A stretch of 64,000 nt of DNA from Marinilactibacillus psychrotolerans (GTDB taxonomy: Bacteria > Bacillota > Bacilli > Lactobacillales > Carnobacteriaceae_A). The position numbers were made by a program, and so were the translations under genes. The DNA lies in NCBI RefSeq assembly GCF_900101525.1, contig NZ_FMZD01000001.1, positions 165,027-229,026 of the forward strand. Reading direction: 5' to 3'. Under the pieces are notes generated by a model. It saw nothing but the letters and a program-made list of their open reading frames with translations. It searched no databases and was not told the origin of the DNA. Shown here one piece after another: positions 34,278 through 45,657 of this stretch (the first letter of the stretch is position 1; each line of letters begins with the position of its first letter).

Positions 34278-36392
34278 TTACTGGACAGAATTTTTAAAAA
34301 AGTCTATTACCTTATCTGCACCATCTAATAGATAATTCGTTCCTTTACGAATAACTTCTTTGGTCTCTTCAAATCCTTTATTAACTTGGTCTAGTATTTC
34401 TTGACCATTATTTGTATCTGTACCTTCCTTCTCAACGTCTTCAACCGCAAATGCTGTTTGATTCGTATATGGCAAAATATGTTCCAATTCTGATTTCATA
34501 ACCATGCCAACTCCTTTTGAACTATTTTCCTGAAGATAATGTTCATCTGTTGTACGATCAAATCCCATCCAACTAGTTAAAACGATATCTGGCGTCATCC
34601 CTACAATCCATTGGTCGGTTGCTCCTGTCCCACTATTAGTCTGTGTAGTTCCAGTTTTTCCAGCAACTTGATACCCGCTAGGTTGATTGTTTTGGGCTGT
34701 TCCAGAAGAATAAACATTCAGCAACATTCTATTCATATCTTCTGTTACCTTTTCAGACATGACACGTTTAGTCTTAGGATTGCGATTATCTACTACCACT
34801 GCTCCAGTAGCATCTACTATTTTAGATATGAAATGGGGTTCGGTATAGATCCCGTCATTAGCAAATGTCGCATAAGCACTCGCAATTTCTAAAGGTGAAA
34901 CGCCTTTATCCATTCCTCCCAAAGCAATCGCTCCTAAGTGGTTGTCTTTGTCTGTAACAGATAGACCAAAATCTTTTAATTTCTTAATCCCTTTATTTAT
35001 ACCGATCTCATTTAAAAGCCAAACTGTTGGTGCATTTAAACTATTCGCTAGTGCTTCATACATCGGTACTTCACCAGAATAAGTACCTGATAAATTTTCA
35101 GGCTGATAGTTTGTTTCTCCATAAGATGTCAATTCGTCATGTAAGAGCGAATCAATTTTATATCCGCTTTCCAGTGCTGGTACATAAACCCCTAGAGGTT
35201 TAATCACAGACCCTGGTTGTCGTTTCATTTGTGTAGCACGGTTATACCCTCTGAAGGTATATTCACCGCGCCCCCCAACTACAGCATTAATTCCCCCGTT
35301 TTTTGGATTGATGGCAATCGATGCACTTTGCACAAGCGTTCCATCTGAAGCATTCGGGAAAAGATAATCATTAGCATACGCGGCATCCATTTGCTTCTGA
35401 TATGCTTGATCTAAATTTGTGTATATTGTATAGCCATTATTCAATAAATCTTCTTCTGGTATGTCATATTGATAAACAGCTTCGTTGATTACAGCATCAA
35501 AGTAATATGGATAGCGGTATCCGTCTTCATCAATATACCCGTCTGATACAGCTAAGTCTGTTTGCTGAGTAGCTTCTGATTCTTGCTCTGAAATAGCCTT
35601 CGTATCAGCCATCAAACTCAACACAACGTTCCTTCGTTCAATAGCTCTATCATAATGATCAATTGGATTATAATTTGATGGTGCTTTTAACATAGCCGCA
35701 ATCGTTGCAGCTTCTGAAAGAGTAACTTCAGATGCTGTTTTACCAAAATATTTATGTGAAGCATCTTCAACGCCCCAAACACCATTTCCAAAGTAAGAAT
35801 TATTCAAATACATTTCAAGTATATCTTCTTTAGAGTAATGTTTTTCAATTTCGATCGCTAGAAACAATTCTCGTAATTTTCTCATAACTGTCTGATCAGA
35901 AGATAAGTAAGCATTTTTTGCTAGCTGTTGCGTAATGGTACTGCCACCACCAGTAATGCCTCCGCTTGTTATAAATCCCAATGCTGCACGACCAATTCCA
36001 ATTAGATCATAGCCTCTATGTCCGTAAAAGCGTTGATCTTCAGTGGATGTAACAGCTTTTTGTATGTCTGATGATATATTTTCCAGTTCAACAAAAGTTC
36101 CTTTTTGATCATATAGCGTGCCAGCTTCTTCTCCTTTATTATCGATTATCGTAGTAGTTTGTTCTAATCCAGCACGAAGAGAATCAACATTGGCAGTCTT
36201 GGCTAGATAAGCTAAATACACGCTAAAGAACAATGAAATAATCATTACAAATAACAGAATACTTTTTGAAAGATGATACTTTTTCCAAGTACGACGAAAT
36301 TTTATAAAAAAACGTTTAAGAATAGGCTTCAGCCATATCCAGAATTTATTACTCCATTTTATTAAAAAATATTTGATTTTTTTCATTTTCAT
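34278..36392 (-). CDS. pbp2A: class A penicillin-binding protein (PBP2a/PBP1A family)
   Basis: A bifunctional peptidoglycan glycosyltransferase/transpeptidase. A basic cytoplasmic N terminus is followed by one membrane helix (about 43-65). The GT51 domain shows TEDQRFYGHRG with the catalytic Glu, and GGSTITQQLAKN. The transpeptidase domain has the nucleophile motif S-V-I-K (in RQPGSVIKPL), SLN and KTGTT. The sequence closely follows streptococcal PBP2a as I recall it (704 residues here). The C-terminal tail ends in a possible amphipathic helix. It is an envelope-synthesis gene next to yheA, preceded by nrnA. Confidence 0.93.
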   Translation of the reverse strand: MKMKKIKYFLIKWSNKFWIWLKPILKRFFIKFRRTWKKYHLSKSILLFVMIISLFFSVYLAYLAKTANVDSLRAGLEQTTTIIDNKGEEAGTLYDQKGTFVELENISSDIQKAVTSTEDQRFYGHRGYDLIGIGRAALGFITSGGITGGGSTITQQLAKNAYLSSDQTVMRKLRELFLAIEIEKHYSKEDILEMYLNNSYFGNGVWGVEDASHKYFGKTASEVTLSEAATIAAMLKAPSNYNPIDHYDRAIERRNVVLSLMADTKAISEQESEATQQTDLAVSDGYIDEDGYRYPYYFDAVINEAVYQYDIPEEDLLNNGYTIYTNLDQAYQKQMDAAYANDYLFPNASDGTLVQSASIAINPKNGGINAVVGGRGEYTFRGYNRATQMKRQPGSVIKPLGVYVPALESGYKIDSLLHDELTSYGETNYQPENLSGTYSGEVPMYEALANSLNAPTVWLLNEIGINKGIKKLKDFGLSVTDKDNHLGAIALGGMDKGVSPLEIASAYATFANDGIYTEPHFISKIVDATGAVVVDNRNPKTKRVMSEKVTEDMNRMLLNVYSSGTAQNNQPSGYQVAGKTGTTQTNSGTGATDQWIVGMTPDIVLTSWMGFDRTTDEHYLQENSSKGVGMVMKSELEHILPYTNQTAFAVEDVEKEGTDTNNGQEILDQVNKGFEETKEVIRKGTNYLLDGADKVIDFFKNSVQ

Positions 36393-36534
36393 TATTTTTC
36401 CCTCAATATCTTTGTGAACAAAGAAGTTACTTCATTCCCTCTTTGTAGATAAAAGTACATATATCAAGTTTATTCTGCACTTATAGCTATCGTATCAAAA
36501 AATTCCTACAATCTAAATCAGGCTAAGGTATGAT

Positions 36535-37524
36535 TTACTGTTTTGGAGGTGTCCAGTTTTTAGAAATTTCTTTCATTTCGTCTAATATTTGGTCAATTTC
36601 GTCTTCATTTCGTGCATTTGCTCCACTAGCTAGTGGATGTCCACCGCCATCATGCTGTTTTGCTATTTCATTAATAATGGGACCTTTAGAACGTAGACGG
36701 CATCTATAATGTCTATCCGTTTGTTGGACGAACACGCCCCATGATTTTACTCCCTCAATTGATCCTGGCAAAGAAACAATTCCATTTGTATCTTTATCTT
36801 CAATATTCAATTGATTTAACGTTTGCTGAGTAATTATGATATGTCCTACACCTTCATTAGATACAGAAAAATTCTCCAAAACATAACCCATTAGCTTTGC
36901 AACTGGGGGCTTAATTACATTCATCCGATTATTTAATGCACTTGCAGAAAAGGAAAATTTCATTAATTCTGCCGCAACTTGCATTGTATAACTAGAGGTT
37001 GCTTCATATAAGAAGCGGTTCGTATCTCCTACAATTCCTCCATATAGCAACCTTGCAGCTTCAGTATTCATTTTTAATTCATCAGGGAAAGTCAACCACA
37101 GATCAGCAATCATTTCACTACAGCTGCTAGCTTCTGTGTTTACCCATTCGCTTTCGCCATATGAATCATCTAAAGGATGATGATCAATTTTAATCCATTT
37201 TTTACCTAAAGCATAATTTTTATCATCAATCCTTTTAACATTGGCTGTATCTGTAACAATGACGAGGGCATTTTCATAGTCTTCTTTTACTGGTGGGTTC
37301 ATTTCTGCCAGAAATGATAAATCTCCAGTACTTGATCCTGCTGTAAACACCTGTTTCATAGGAAAAGTGTTCTTGATTATTTCAGCTAGTCCACATTGAG
37401 ATCCAATTGCATCAGGATCGGGTCTTTCATGTCGATGAATAATAATAGTATCCCATTTTTTTATAACCTCTAAAATTTCTTTTTTTATTTCTCTATCTTT
37501 TATATTTGCTGGTTGTAAGCTCAC
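36535..37524 (-). CDS. nrnA: NrnA-like DHH phosphoesterase (nanoRNase / pAp phosphatase)
   Basis: NrnA degrades RNA oligomers of 2-5 nt and dephosphorylates pAp. The 329-residue protein has the DHH domain (HRHERPDPDAIGS, VTDTANVKR, KIDHHPLDD) and the C-terminal DHHA1 domain with GGGHPLASGA (about residues 296-305). The start is GTG at 37524 with GAGAGG upstream. The gene lies 27 bp after ytoI on the same strand, matching the ytqI-ytoI neighbourhood in bacilli. In the enterococcal literature some relatives act on cyclic dinucleotide products, which cannot be distinguished here. Confidence 0.93.
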   Translation of the reverse strand: MSLQPANIKDREIKKEILEVIKKWDTIIIHRHERPDPDAIGSQCGLAEIIKNTFPMKQVFTAGSSTGDLSFLAEMNPPVKEDYENALVIVTDTANVKRIDDKNYALGKKWIKIDHHPLDDSYGESEWVNTEASSCSEMIADLWLTFPDELKMNTEAARLLYGGIVGDTNRFLYEATSSYTMQVAAELMKFSFSASALNNRMNVIKPPVAKLMGYVLENFSVSNEGVGHIIITQQTLNQLNIEDKDTNGIVSLPGSIEGVKSWGVFVQQTDRHYRCRLRSKGPIINEIAKQHDGGGHPLASGANARNEDEIDQILDEMKEISKNWTPPKQ

Positions 37525-37551
37525 AATATTTTCCTCTCGGTTTAATTATTT

Positions 37552-38856
37552 TCAGTGTTTTTGTAATAGCTGACAGACTACAATTGCTTTTGCAGCTAAT
37601 CCATTCTCTGAATAAACTTCAATATCCAATCGCGCAGAACGTCTGCTTTTGTCAAAAATTCTTGGTTTTATCGTTAACTGACTGCCAATTTGAATTAAGT
37701 TCAAATAATGTAACTGGATTTGCTCAACTACTAAGTTCCTTTTATTTTTTTTCGATAACATCAAATAGGCTGTTTCATTGATAATTTCACTCAATACACC
37801 AAAAGATATTGTACCCATACCATTTGTCATCTGCGGCGTTACATTAAATGTGAATTCTTCATCAGAAATCTCTTTAATTAATTGATTGATCTGGTCAGCT
37901 ATCGTTTCTCCTGTCTGTGGTTGACGCTGTTGCGACTGCATAGCTTTCATAATATCTTGACGAGAAACAATACCTAGCAATTTCATTTCATCTGAAACTA
38001 CAGGCATAACCTCGAGTCCATCCCAAATCATCGTATGTGAAATACTAGCTACACTCATATGTGTTGTTGTATAGGCTGGTTCTCTTGTCATTACACGCTT
38101 AATCAGCATAGAATCTTCTTTACCAATGATGTCTTTAGCTGTAACAATCCCAACTAAGCGATTACTCAATCCAACAACTGGGAAACGAGTGTGCTGACTA
38201 TTTTGATTAACAATACGATAATCATAAATCGTATCCTCAACTGTTAGGTAATCTGTCTGATCCAATCTGGTATAGATTGAATCAATCAGCATGATCTCCT
38301 TTTTAATCAATTGATCAGTCATAGCACGATTAATCATAGATCCCACTGTAAAAGTATCATAAGAAGTCGTCATCACCGGAAGTGCTAATTCATCTGACAA
38401 TGCTATAATGTCTTGGTCAGCTCTAAACCCTCCAGTTATTAAGACTGCTGCACCATTTTCTAGAGATAGTTTTTGAGCATCTTCTCTGTTTCCAATAATC
38501 ATAAGAGATTCTTCAGTAATATAACGGAGCATTGCATCTTCTTCCATAGCCCCAATAATAAATTTATTCAAAGTTTTGTTGAGCCCTGATTTTCCTCCCA
38601 ACAACTCTCCATCAATAATCTTTAGGATTTCTTCAAATGTCAGATTCTCAATATTTGCTTCACTTTTATTTTCGATCCGAATCGTACCAACTCTTTGAAT
38701 TGTTGTAACTAATCCTATATTCTCAGCTTCCTTAATTGCTCTATAGGCAGTTCCTTCACTTACATTCAATTCTTTTGCAATCAGCCTAACAGATAATTTA
38801 TCTCCTATAGGAAGTGATTCAATAAATGATAATATCTGCTCATGTTTTGTTGACAT
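37552..38856 (-). CDS. ytoI: YtoI-like CBS/DRTGG/hotdog domain protein
   Basis: A 434-residue cytoplasmic protein with four parts. An N-terminal winged helix (1-60, SVRLIAKELNVSEGTAYRAIKEA) is followed by a DRTGG domain (about 75-185). A CBS pair (about 195-310) and a C-terminal hotdog/MaoC-like domain (about 330-430) complete it. CBS pairs often bind adenine nucleotides, so nucleotide-responsive DNA binding is plausible but unproven. Its ATG lies inside the last codons of dinB (17-bp overlap). Confidence 0.9.
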   Translation of the reverse strand: MSTKHEQILSFIESLPIGDKLSVRLIAKELNVSEGTAYRAIKEAENIGLVTTIQRVGTIRIENKSEANIENLTFEEILKIIDGELLGGKSGLNKTLNKFIIGAMEEDAMLRYITEESLMIIGNREDAQKLSLENGAAVLITGGFRADQDIIALSDELALPVMTTSYDTFTVGSMINRAMTDQLIKKEIMLIDSIYTRLDQTDYLTVEDTIYDYRIVNQNSQHTRFPVVGLSNRLVGIVTAKDIIGKEDSMLIKRVMTREPAYTTTHMSVASISHTMIWDGLEVMPVVSDEMKLLGIVSRQDIMKAMQSQQRQPQTGETIADQINQLIKEISDEEFTFNVTPQMTNGMGTISFGVLSEIINETAYLMLSKKNKRNLVVEQIQLHYLNLIQIGSQLTIKPRIFDKSRRSARLDIEVYSENGLAAKAIVVCQLLQKH

Positions 38857-40006
38857 CTGAGTTTTCCTTCTTATTCATTTTATTTTGTTTAATCCACAAC
38901 GGTAAAGGAATATTTTCAAAGAGTAAAGAATCCAGGTTTGTTACAGTAATACCAAGTAATCGAACTCCTTTTGTTAATGATCCTTCTTCTTCAAAAATTC
39001 TTAACGCTATAACAAAGAGTTCATCTGCATCTTGTATATAGTTTGGAAAAGTTTTTCGTCTTGTAAATGTACTAAAATCATTATATCTAATTTTTAATAC
39101 AACTGTTTTTCCATGTTTTTGATTTTTCTTTAATGCAGCAAAAGTAAGATTAGCAATTTGTCGCAAGGATTGCGTAACTTCTTCTTCTGATTTTAGATCA
39201 TCCAAAAATGTCTTTTCTTTTCCAACCGACTTTCGAATTCTGTCAGATTCTACCAAACTGTCATCAATTCCTCGTACTTTCCTATAAAGAGAATGGCCCA
39301 TTTTCCCAAAGTGCTCCACAAGCTCCATTTCAGTCTTTTCATAAAGATCTTCACCTTTAAATATTCCTAATTCATGCATCTTTTCAACAGATTTTTTTCC
39401 TACGCCATAATATTTCTCAATCGGTAATTGTTTTAAAAAATCTTGAGCATCATCAGGTGGAATCACGGTTATACCAGACGGTTTTTTAAAATCTGAAGCT
39501 AATTTTGCAAGAAATTTGTTATAGGAAACCCCGGCTGAACATGTTAAGCGTAATTCTTCGTATATTTCTCTTTGTATCCTTTGAGCAATTAAGGTTGCAC
39601 TATTTAAATTGATTTTATTTTCTGTAATATCTAAATAGGCTTCGTCTAAAGATAATGGTTGAATTAAGTCAGTGTATCTTTTAAAAATATCTCTAATATC
39701 TCGGGAAATTGATCGATACAATTCAAAATTGCCAGAAACGAAAACACCCTGTGGACATAATTCATACGCTTTTTGAGCACTCATTGCAGAATGAATACCA
39801 TATTTTCGAGCTTCATAGCTAGCAGTAGCAACTACTCCTCTACCTCCGTTTTCTTTTGGGTGTCTTGCTATGATCACAGGCTTTCCTCTAAGAGAAGGGT
39901 TTTCTCTAACTTCAACAGAAGCATAGAAAGCATCCATATCAATATGAATGATTTTTCTAGTAACATCTCGTTTAGGTTCTTCAAATGTCAAGATTCCATA
40001 TTTCAA
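38840..40006 (-). CDS. dinB: DNA polymerase IV (DinB)
   Basis: An error-prone Y-family polymerase for lesion bypass. The 388-residue protein has IHIDMDAFYASVEVREN (about 20-36), YEARKYGIHSAMS, SLDEAYLDIT with the catalytic Asp-Glu pair, and the helix-hairpin-helix/little-finger domains; KQNKMNKKENSDVNKT is the tail. No canonical SOS (CGAAC-N4-GTTCG-type) operator is visible upstream. The likely TTG start at 40006 follows AGAGGA. The stop overlaps ytoI. Confidence 0.95.
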   Translation of the reverse strand: MKYGILTFEEPKRDVTRKIIHIDMDAFYASVEVRENPSLRGKPVIIARHPKENGGRGVVATASYEARKYGIHSAMSAQKAYELCPQGVFVSGNFELYRSISRDIRDIFKRYTDLIQPLSLDEAYLDITENKINLNSATLIAQRIQREIYEELRLTCSAGVSYNKFLAKLASDFKKPSGITVIPPDDAQDFLKQLPIEKYYGVGKKSVEKMHELGIFKGEDLYEKTEMELVEHFGKMGHSLYRKVRGIDDSLVESDRIRKSVGKEKTFLDDLKSEEEVTQSLRQIANLTFAALKKNQKHGKTVVLKIRYNDFSTFTRRKTFPNYIQDADELFVIALRIFEEEGSLTKGVRLLGITVTNLDSLLFENIPLPLWIKQNKMNKKENSDVNKT

Positions 40007-40170
40007 ATAATCCTCTCCTTAACAAAAGAATTTTCTTAACGATTCCATTTATTCCTTATTATAATTTTATCGTTTAATTTATAAGTTTATACTAATTATA
40101 CTAGAAACAAAATGAAATGACGAACCACTTGTAATAAGAACTGTCCTTTAGCCCATTGGCACATACAAAA

Positions 40171-40212
40171 GGCCTCCAAAAATTAGAATATTTACTCTAA
40201 CTTTTGGAGGCC
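40171..40212 (-). terminator. terminator after comN
   Basis: Long hairpin GGCCTCCAAAA/TTTTGGAGGCC with an inner TTAGAG/CTCTAA pair, then TTTT on the minus strand. It ends the ruvA-to-comN gene run. Confidence 0.85.
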
Positions 40213-40250
40213 GGCACCGACTAGAAATAGCAATCTATTCGATACCTGTT

Positions 40251-40535
40251 TTACTTACCTAATATGTCATTCAATTCCATTTCATCAAGTGATGAAACAT
40301 TATAAACCTGTGCTTCAAGAGAAGCAAAGTTAAAGTAATCATTTATCACAATACCCATGATTGCTTTAACTTCTTCATGGTATCTTTCTGGGCGATGGTG
40401 CTTCCACAGAAAAGTATTACAATATTTCCATAAGTCTTCAACAGTAACTTGTTGATAACCATTTTTAAAAAACTCTTCTTGCTTCATTCTCAACCACGTC
40501 TCATAATTAGAAAAAGCATGTGTTTGATAACCCAA
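40251..40535 (-). CDS. comN: ComN-like post-transcriptional regulator
   Basis: A 94-residue protein matching the post-transcriptional-regulator family. In B. subtilis ComN promotes comE mRNA accumulation at poles and septa with DivIVA. The sequence (MGYQTHAFSNYETWLRMKQEEFF) is rich in aromatics and acidic residues, without catalytic motifs. It follows yajC in the tgt-queA-ruvBA region, its usual place near secDF, although secDF is not present here. Role in this host is inferred by family only. Confidence 0.85.
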   Translation of the reverse strand: MGYQTHAFSNYETWLRMKQEEFFKNGYQQVTVEDLWKYCNTFLWKHHRPERYHEEVKAIMGIVINDYFNFASLEAQVYNVSSLDEMELNDILGK

Positions 40536-40571
40536 AAAGATACCCTCCTTTGTTGATTAACTATTTAATTT

Positions 40572-40934
40572 TTATTCTTCTTCATTGCTTGAACCAGGTG
40601 TATTTGTACCTAATTCTTCTGTAGTAGCTCCATTGTTAGAAACCGATTCTGCTTTAGTAACGATACGTGCAATTGCACGACGCTCAAAAGTTAGATAGAT
40701 TCCTTCACAGTCAAGAACAACCGTTTTGTCATCTACTGAAACTTCATCAATTACTCCGTGAAGGCCACCAATTGTGACAACTGAATCTCCTTTTTGTAAT
40801 GAGTTCAGCATATTCTGTGCTTCTTTTGCGCGTTTTTGCTGCGGTCTTACCATTAAAAAATAGGCAATCCCTATAATAACAACAAAAGGTATAGCTGTGC
40901 TTAATAATCCTGCTAAAGCTTCCATTTTTTTCAT
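40572..40934 (-). CDS. yajC: preprotein translocase subunit YajC
   Basis: A small Sec accessory membrane protein that associates with SecDF in other bacteria. One N-terminal membrane helix (ALAGLLSTAIPFVVIIGIAYFLMV, about residues 5-28) is followed by RPQQKRAKE and the conserved cytoplasmic core (GDSVVTIGGLHGVI). The Asn/Glu/Thr-rich tail is variable. It lies in the canonical tgt-yajC order, but secD/secF genes do not follow. Confidence 0.95.
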   Translation of the reverse strand: MKKMEALAGLLSTAIPFVVIIGIAYFLMVRPQQKRAKEAQNMLNSLQKGDSVVTIGGLHGVIDEVSVDDKTVVLDCEGIYLTFERRAIARIVTKAESVSNNGATTEELGTNTPGSSNEEE

Positions 40935-41118
40935 TCCTCCGTTTATATCATTTCTATATTCGAGACAACTTAACTAGATTAAATCCAAAATGAGTGAATA
41001 ATCAAGTATATTGGAAATCTTTCAATAGTTTATCTCATGAGTCGATTAAGTGACTATTCAATGACACTTATTACCTTATCAGATTTTGAAAGCGAATGCT
41101 ACAAATATTGAAGTGATT

Positions 41119-42279
<1,161 letters not shown>

Positions 42280-42297
42280 CTATCAATTAATATTTGA

Positions 42298-43335
42298 TTA
42301 TTTTTTTAAAAACATAGCATCGCCAAAACTAAAGAAGCGATACCGTTCTTTTACTGCATGATTATAAGCTTCTAAAACAAATTCTCTTCCTGCAAATGCA
42401 CTCACTAGCATAATTAAAGTTGATTTTGGCAGATGGAAATTAGTTAAGAACGCATCAACGACTTTGAAGTTATAGCCTGGCGAAATGAAAATGTCTGTCC
42501 AACCACTATCCGCTTTTAGCTTACCATCAAATTTTGTTCCAATTGTCTCAAGGGTCCGGATGGACGTTGTTCCAACAGCAACGATTTTCCCATTATTTTC
42601 CCGGGTTTTATTCAACACTTGTGCTGCCTCTTCTGTTAATTGGTAAAACTCTTCGTGCATCTTATGTTCTTCTAGGTTATCTACGTTTACCGGGCGGAAT
42701 GTCCCCAATCCAACATGCAAAGTTAGAAAGACAATTTGAACTCCTTTACTTTTTAACGCAGTCAATATATCTTCTGTAAAATGAAGTCCCGCAGTAGGGG
42801 CTGCTGCAGAGCCATTTTCTTTTGCATATACAGTCTGATAGCGATCAGGGTCATCCAGTCTTTCTTTGATATAAGGAGGTAATGGCATCTCACCTAATGA
42901 TTCTAATGTTTCCAGAAAAATACCTTGATAGTCAAACTCAATTATTCTACCACCATGATCTAGTTCTTTCCGCACAGTTCCGGTTAACCTACCATCACCA
43001 AATTTGATTTTTGATCCTACTTTTACTTTCTTTGCAGGTTTAGCAAGTGTTTCCCATTGATCTCCATCTATATTTTTCAAGAGCAACAATTCGATATGGG
43101 CACCCGTTTCTAGTTTTTCTCCGTGAAGTCTTGCAGGAAGCACTCGAGTATTGTTCATAACTAATGCATCCCCAGGATTAAGTTCATCCACAATATTTTC
43201 AAATTGTTTATCTTTAACCACTTTTTCATTTTTAGATAAGACCATCATTCTTGAAGAGGATCGATCTTTTAATGGGGTCTGAGCAATCAGTTCTTCTGGA
43301 AGGTTAAAATCAAAATCGTCTGTTACTAATGTCAC
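42298..43335 (-). CDS. queA: S-adenosylmethionine:tRNA ribosyltransferase-isomerase
   Basis: QueA transfers the ribosyl of SAM to preQ1-34 in tRNA, forming epoxyqueuosine. The 345-residue protein has the usual [22 protein letters not shown] start region and [23 protein letters not shown] and KVDAF-like segments ([23 protein letters not shown]). GTG is the probable start, preceded by AGGAGA. It lies between ruvB and tgt. Confidence 0.97.
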   Translation of the reverse strand: MTLVTDDFDFNLPEELIAQTPLKDRSSSRMMVLSKNEKVVKDKQFENIVDELNPGDALVMNNTRVLPARLHGEKLETGAHIELLLLKNIDGDQWETLAKPAKKVKVGSKIKFGDGRLTGTVRKELDHGGRIIEFDYQGIFLETLESLGEMPLPPYIKERLDDPDRYQTVYAKENGSAAAPTAGLHFTEDILTALKSKGVQIVFLTLHVGLGTFRPVNVDNLEEHKMHEEFYQLTEEAAQVLNKTRENNGKIVAVGTTSIRTLETIGTKFDGKLKADSGWTDIFISPGYNFKVVDAFLTNFHLPKSTLIMLVSAFAGREFVLEAYNHAVKERYRFFSFGDAMFLKK

Positions 43336-43367
43336 TATTCTCTCTCCTCTTTATCCATAAACATTTA

Positions 43368-44387
43368 TTAATTTATTTCATTTTCATTCAAAGGAATGTT
43401 GAAATGCTGATAAGCTTTTGCTGTTGCTACTCTACCTCTAGGAGTACGTTGAATAAATCCTTCTTTCAAAAGAAACGGTTCAACCATATCTTCAATCGTA
43501 TCCATTTCTTCCCCAATATTTGCAGACAAGGTGTTCAAACCTACAGGTCCGCCATTATAAATTTCAATCATTGTTTTTAGTAGTTTCTGATCGACTATAT
43601 CTAAACCTTGGTGATCAACGCGTAGTAAATCAAGTGCTTTAGAAGCAATCTGTTCTGTGACGACTCCTTCACCGATAACTTCGGCATAATCACGTACTCT
43701 TTTAAGCAAGCGATTCGCGATTCTAGGCGTTCCTCTAGACCTTCTGGCAACTTCAATAGCTCCGGTCTGATCAGTTTTAGTGCGCAACACATCTGAGGTT
43801 CTTTCTACAATCTCTTTTAAATCAGATTCAGTGTAATATTCCATATGTGATAATATACCGAAACGATCTCTTAGTGGAGCTGATAAATTTCCTGCTCTAG
43901 TCGTAGCACCAATTAATGTAAATGGTGGCAAAGGAAAGTGAACAGGATGAGCGGTTTCTCCCTGACCAATAATAATATCAATAAAATAATCTTCCATGGC
44001 CGAATACAGAATTTCTTCAACCACTCTTGGCAGGCGATGAATCTCATCTATAAATAGAATGCCTCCTGGCTCTAAATCGTTCAATAAAGCAACTAAATCT
44101 CCTGGTTTTTCAATAGCAGGTCCACTGGTTGTACGAATTGTTGTATTCATTTCATTTGCAATTACCATCGCCATAGTTGTTTTCCCCAGCCCGGGAGGTC
44201 CATATAATAGCACATGGTCTAAGGCTTCTTCTCGATTTTTTGCAGCTTCTATATAAATCATCAGTTCATTTTTTATTTTATCCTGTCCAATATACTGATT
44301 AAAATATTGAGGTCTTAAAGTTTTTTCCAAAGACCTCTCTGTCTCATCCATGATCTCTTCTGAACTCACTCTATCTTCATTTTCCAT
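43368..44387 (-). CDS. ruvB: Holliday junction branch-migration helicase RuvB
   Basis: A hexameric AAA+ motor that drives Holliday-junction branch migration with RuvA. The 339 residues show Walker [10 protein letters not shown] (about 63-71), Walker B LFIDEIHR, sensor 1 [19 protein letters not shown] and the C-terminal winged helix ([16 protein letters not shown]). It sits 49 bp after ruvA, so the pair is probably co-transcribed with queA and tgt. Confidence 0.98.
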   Translation of the reverse strand: MENEDRVSSEEIMDETERSLEKTLRPQYFNQYIGQDKIKNELMIYIEAAKNREEALDHVLLYGPPGLGKTTMAMVIANEMNTTIRTTSGPAIEKPGDLVALLNDLEPGGILFIDEIHRLPRVVEEILYSAMEDYFIDIIIGQGETAHPVHFPLPPFTLIGATTRAGNLSAPLRDRFGILSHMEYYTESDLKEIVERTSDVLRTKTDQTGAIEVARRSRGTPRIANRLLKRVRDYAEVIGEGVVTEQIASKALDLLRVDHQGLDIVDQKLLKTMIEIYNGGPVGLNTLSANIGEEMDTIEDMVEPFLLKEGFIQRTPRGRVATAKAYQHFNIPLNENEIN

Positions 44388-44436
44388 TATTTCACCTCCG
44401 TTTACCTTTAATACAACTTTTCTAAAGTTCTACTAA

Positions 44437-45048
44437 TTATTTCATCAATAACCTTAACCCTTCACGAATATAAGCGTCGGTTGTAGTGCGTTCCAGTTCT
44501 TCTAATATCTTTTCTACTTTATTCACTTCTCTCTTAGCATATCCAAGAGCATATAAAGCTTCTATTGCTTCTTGTAAAGAGAGATTACTCTGTTCTGAAT
44601 CAATCCGTAAATCTTCTGACAACTGTCCAGTAAAGTTGTCTACACTCAATTCTCCTAACTTTCCTTTTAAGTCAAGAACGATCTGAGAAGCAGTTTTTTT
44701 CCCTACCCCTGGAAATTTCTGTAAAAATTTTATATCCTCATGTTCTATTGCCTGAATCAATCCCATATGATCTTCGTTCGCCAATATTGCTAAAGCACTT
44801 TTAGGACCGATACCGGAAACATTAATCAGTTTCAAAAAAAGGCCTTTTTCTTCATGGGACTTGAACCCGAATAATCTCATATCGTCTTGAGAAACATTTT
44901 GATAAAGATAAATCATTACTTCTTTAGAATGATAATCGGTATATCTAAACGGATTAGCCATTAAAATATGATAACCCACCCCATACGCTTCCACTACCAA
45001 GTAGCCAGGGTAGATATGAGTGAGGACACCTTTTATGTATTCGTACAT
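44437..45048 (-). CDS. ruvA: Holliday junction DNA-binding protein RuvA
   Basis: RuvA tetramers hold the four-way junction flat and recruit RuvB. The 203-residue protein has the N-terminal OB domain (1-62, MYEYIKGVLTHIYPGYLVVEAYGVGY), two helix-hairpin-helix motifs (NVSGIGPKSALAIL and FPGVGKKTASQIVLDL) and the C-terminal RuvB-binding domain (LQEAIEALYALGYAKREVNKVE). Everything expected is present. Confidence 0.97.
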   Translation of the reverse strand: MYEYIKGVLTHIYPGYLVVEAYGVGYHILMANPFRYTDYHSKEVMIYLYQNVSQDDMRLFGFKSHEEKGLFLKLINVSGIGPKSALAILANEDHMGLIQAIEHEDIKFLQKFPGVGKKTASQIVLDLKGKLGELSVDNFTGQLSEDLRIDSEQSNLSLQEAIEALYALGYAKREVNKVEKILEELERTTTDAYIREGLRLLMK

Positions 45049-45098
45049 TTACGCGCTCCTATTCTAGTTAAATTCCTTATTAGTGTAACATAGAAATA

Positions 45099-45127
45099 CC
45101 CAGCCCGAAAAATCACTTTGGGCTGGG
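45099..45127 (-). terminator. hairpin after msrB
   Basis: Perfect 8-bp GC-rich stem CCCAGCCC/GGGCTGGG with a T-rich tail on the minus strand (TATTTCTATG). It separates msrB from ruvA. Confidence 0.7.
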
Positions 45128-45141
45128 ATGACTTATGCAAA

Positions 45142-45582
45142 TTAGTTGAATTCTGAAATGTACTCTTCGTATCCTGTTTCTTTTAATTTTGATTTAGGAA
45201 TAAATTTCATTGCAGCTGAATTAATACAGTAGCGCATGCCACCTTTTTCTTGCGGTCCATCATTAAATAAGTGCCCTAAGTGAGAGTTCGCTTCATTACT
45301 TCTAACTTCTACTCTTTCCATACCGTGCGAAGTATCTCTTAACTCTTTTATGCCTCGCTTTTGTATTGGCTTAGAAAATGATGGCCAACCACATCCTGCA
45401 TCATATTTATCATTAGAAGAAAACAAGGGTTCTCCACTTACAATATCAACGAAAATACCCTCTTCATAAAAATCATCGTATTCTCCAGTGAACGCTCTTT
45501 CTGTTGCACTATTTTGAGTTACTTCATATTGTTCTTGAGTTAGTCGCTGTTTCAATTCCTCTTTCGAAACCTTTTCAGTCAT
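45142..45582 (-). CDS. msrB: peptide methionine (R)-S-oxide reductase
   Basis: MsrB reduces methionine-R-sulfoxide in proteins. The 146-residue protein contains [10 protein letters not shown], the resolving-Cys region, and [14 protein letters not shown] with the catalytic Cys (about 120). The CxxC zinc pairs found in some MsrBs are not evident, as in many Firmicutes. It is a single-gene unit with its own hairpin at 45099-45127. Confidence 0.96.
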   Translation of the reverse strand: MTEKVSKEELKQRLTQEQYEVTQNSATERAFTGEYDDFYEEGIFVDIVSGEPLFSSNDKYDAGCGWPSFSKPIQKRGIKELRDTSHGMERVEVRSNEANSHLGHLFNDGPQEKGGMRYCINSAAMKFIPKSKLKETGYEEYISEFN

Positions 45583-45657
45583 TAAAACCCCTCCTATTCT
45601 TTTCTATTGTACCAATTTATAGTAAGGAATAAAAGTTTGTGCTCTATTAAATTTTGC

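Noticed and set aside
40007..40170. Possible SOS box upstream of dinB
   Set aside because: CGAACCACTTGTAATAAG was examined; only one half matches and the other arm does not pair as a LexA site.
43601..43792. Second minus-strand frame within ruvB
   Set aside because: It overlaps the complete RuvB coding sequence in another frame.
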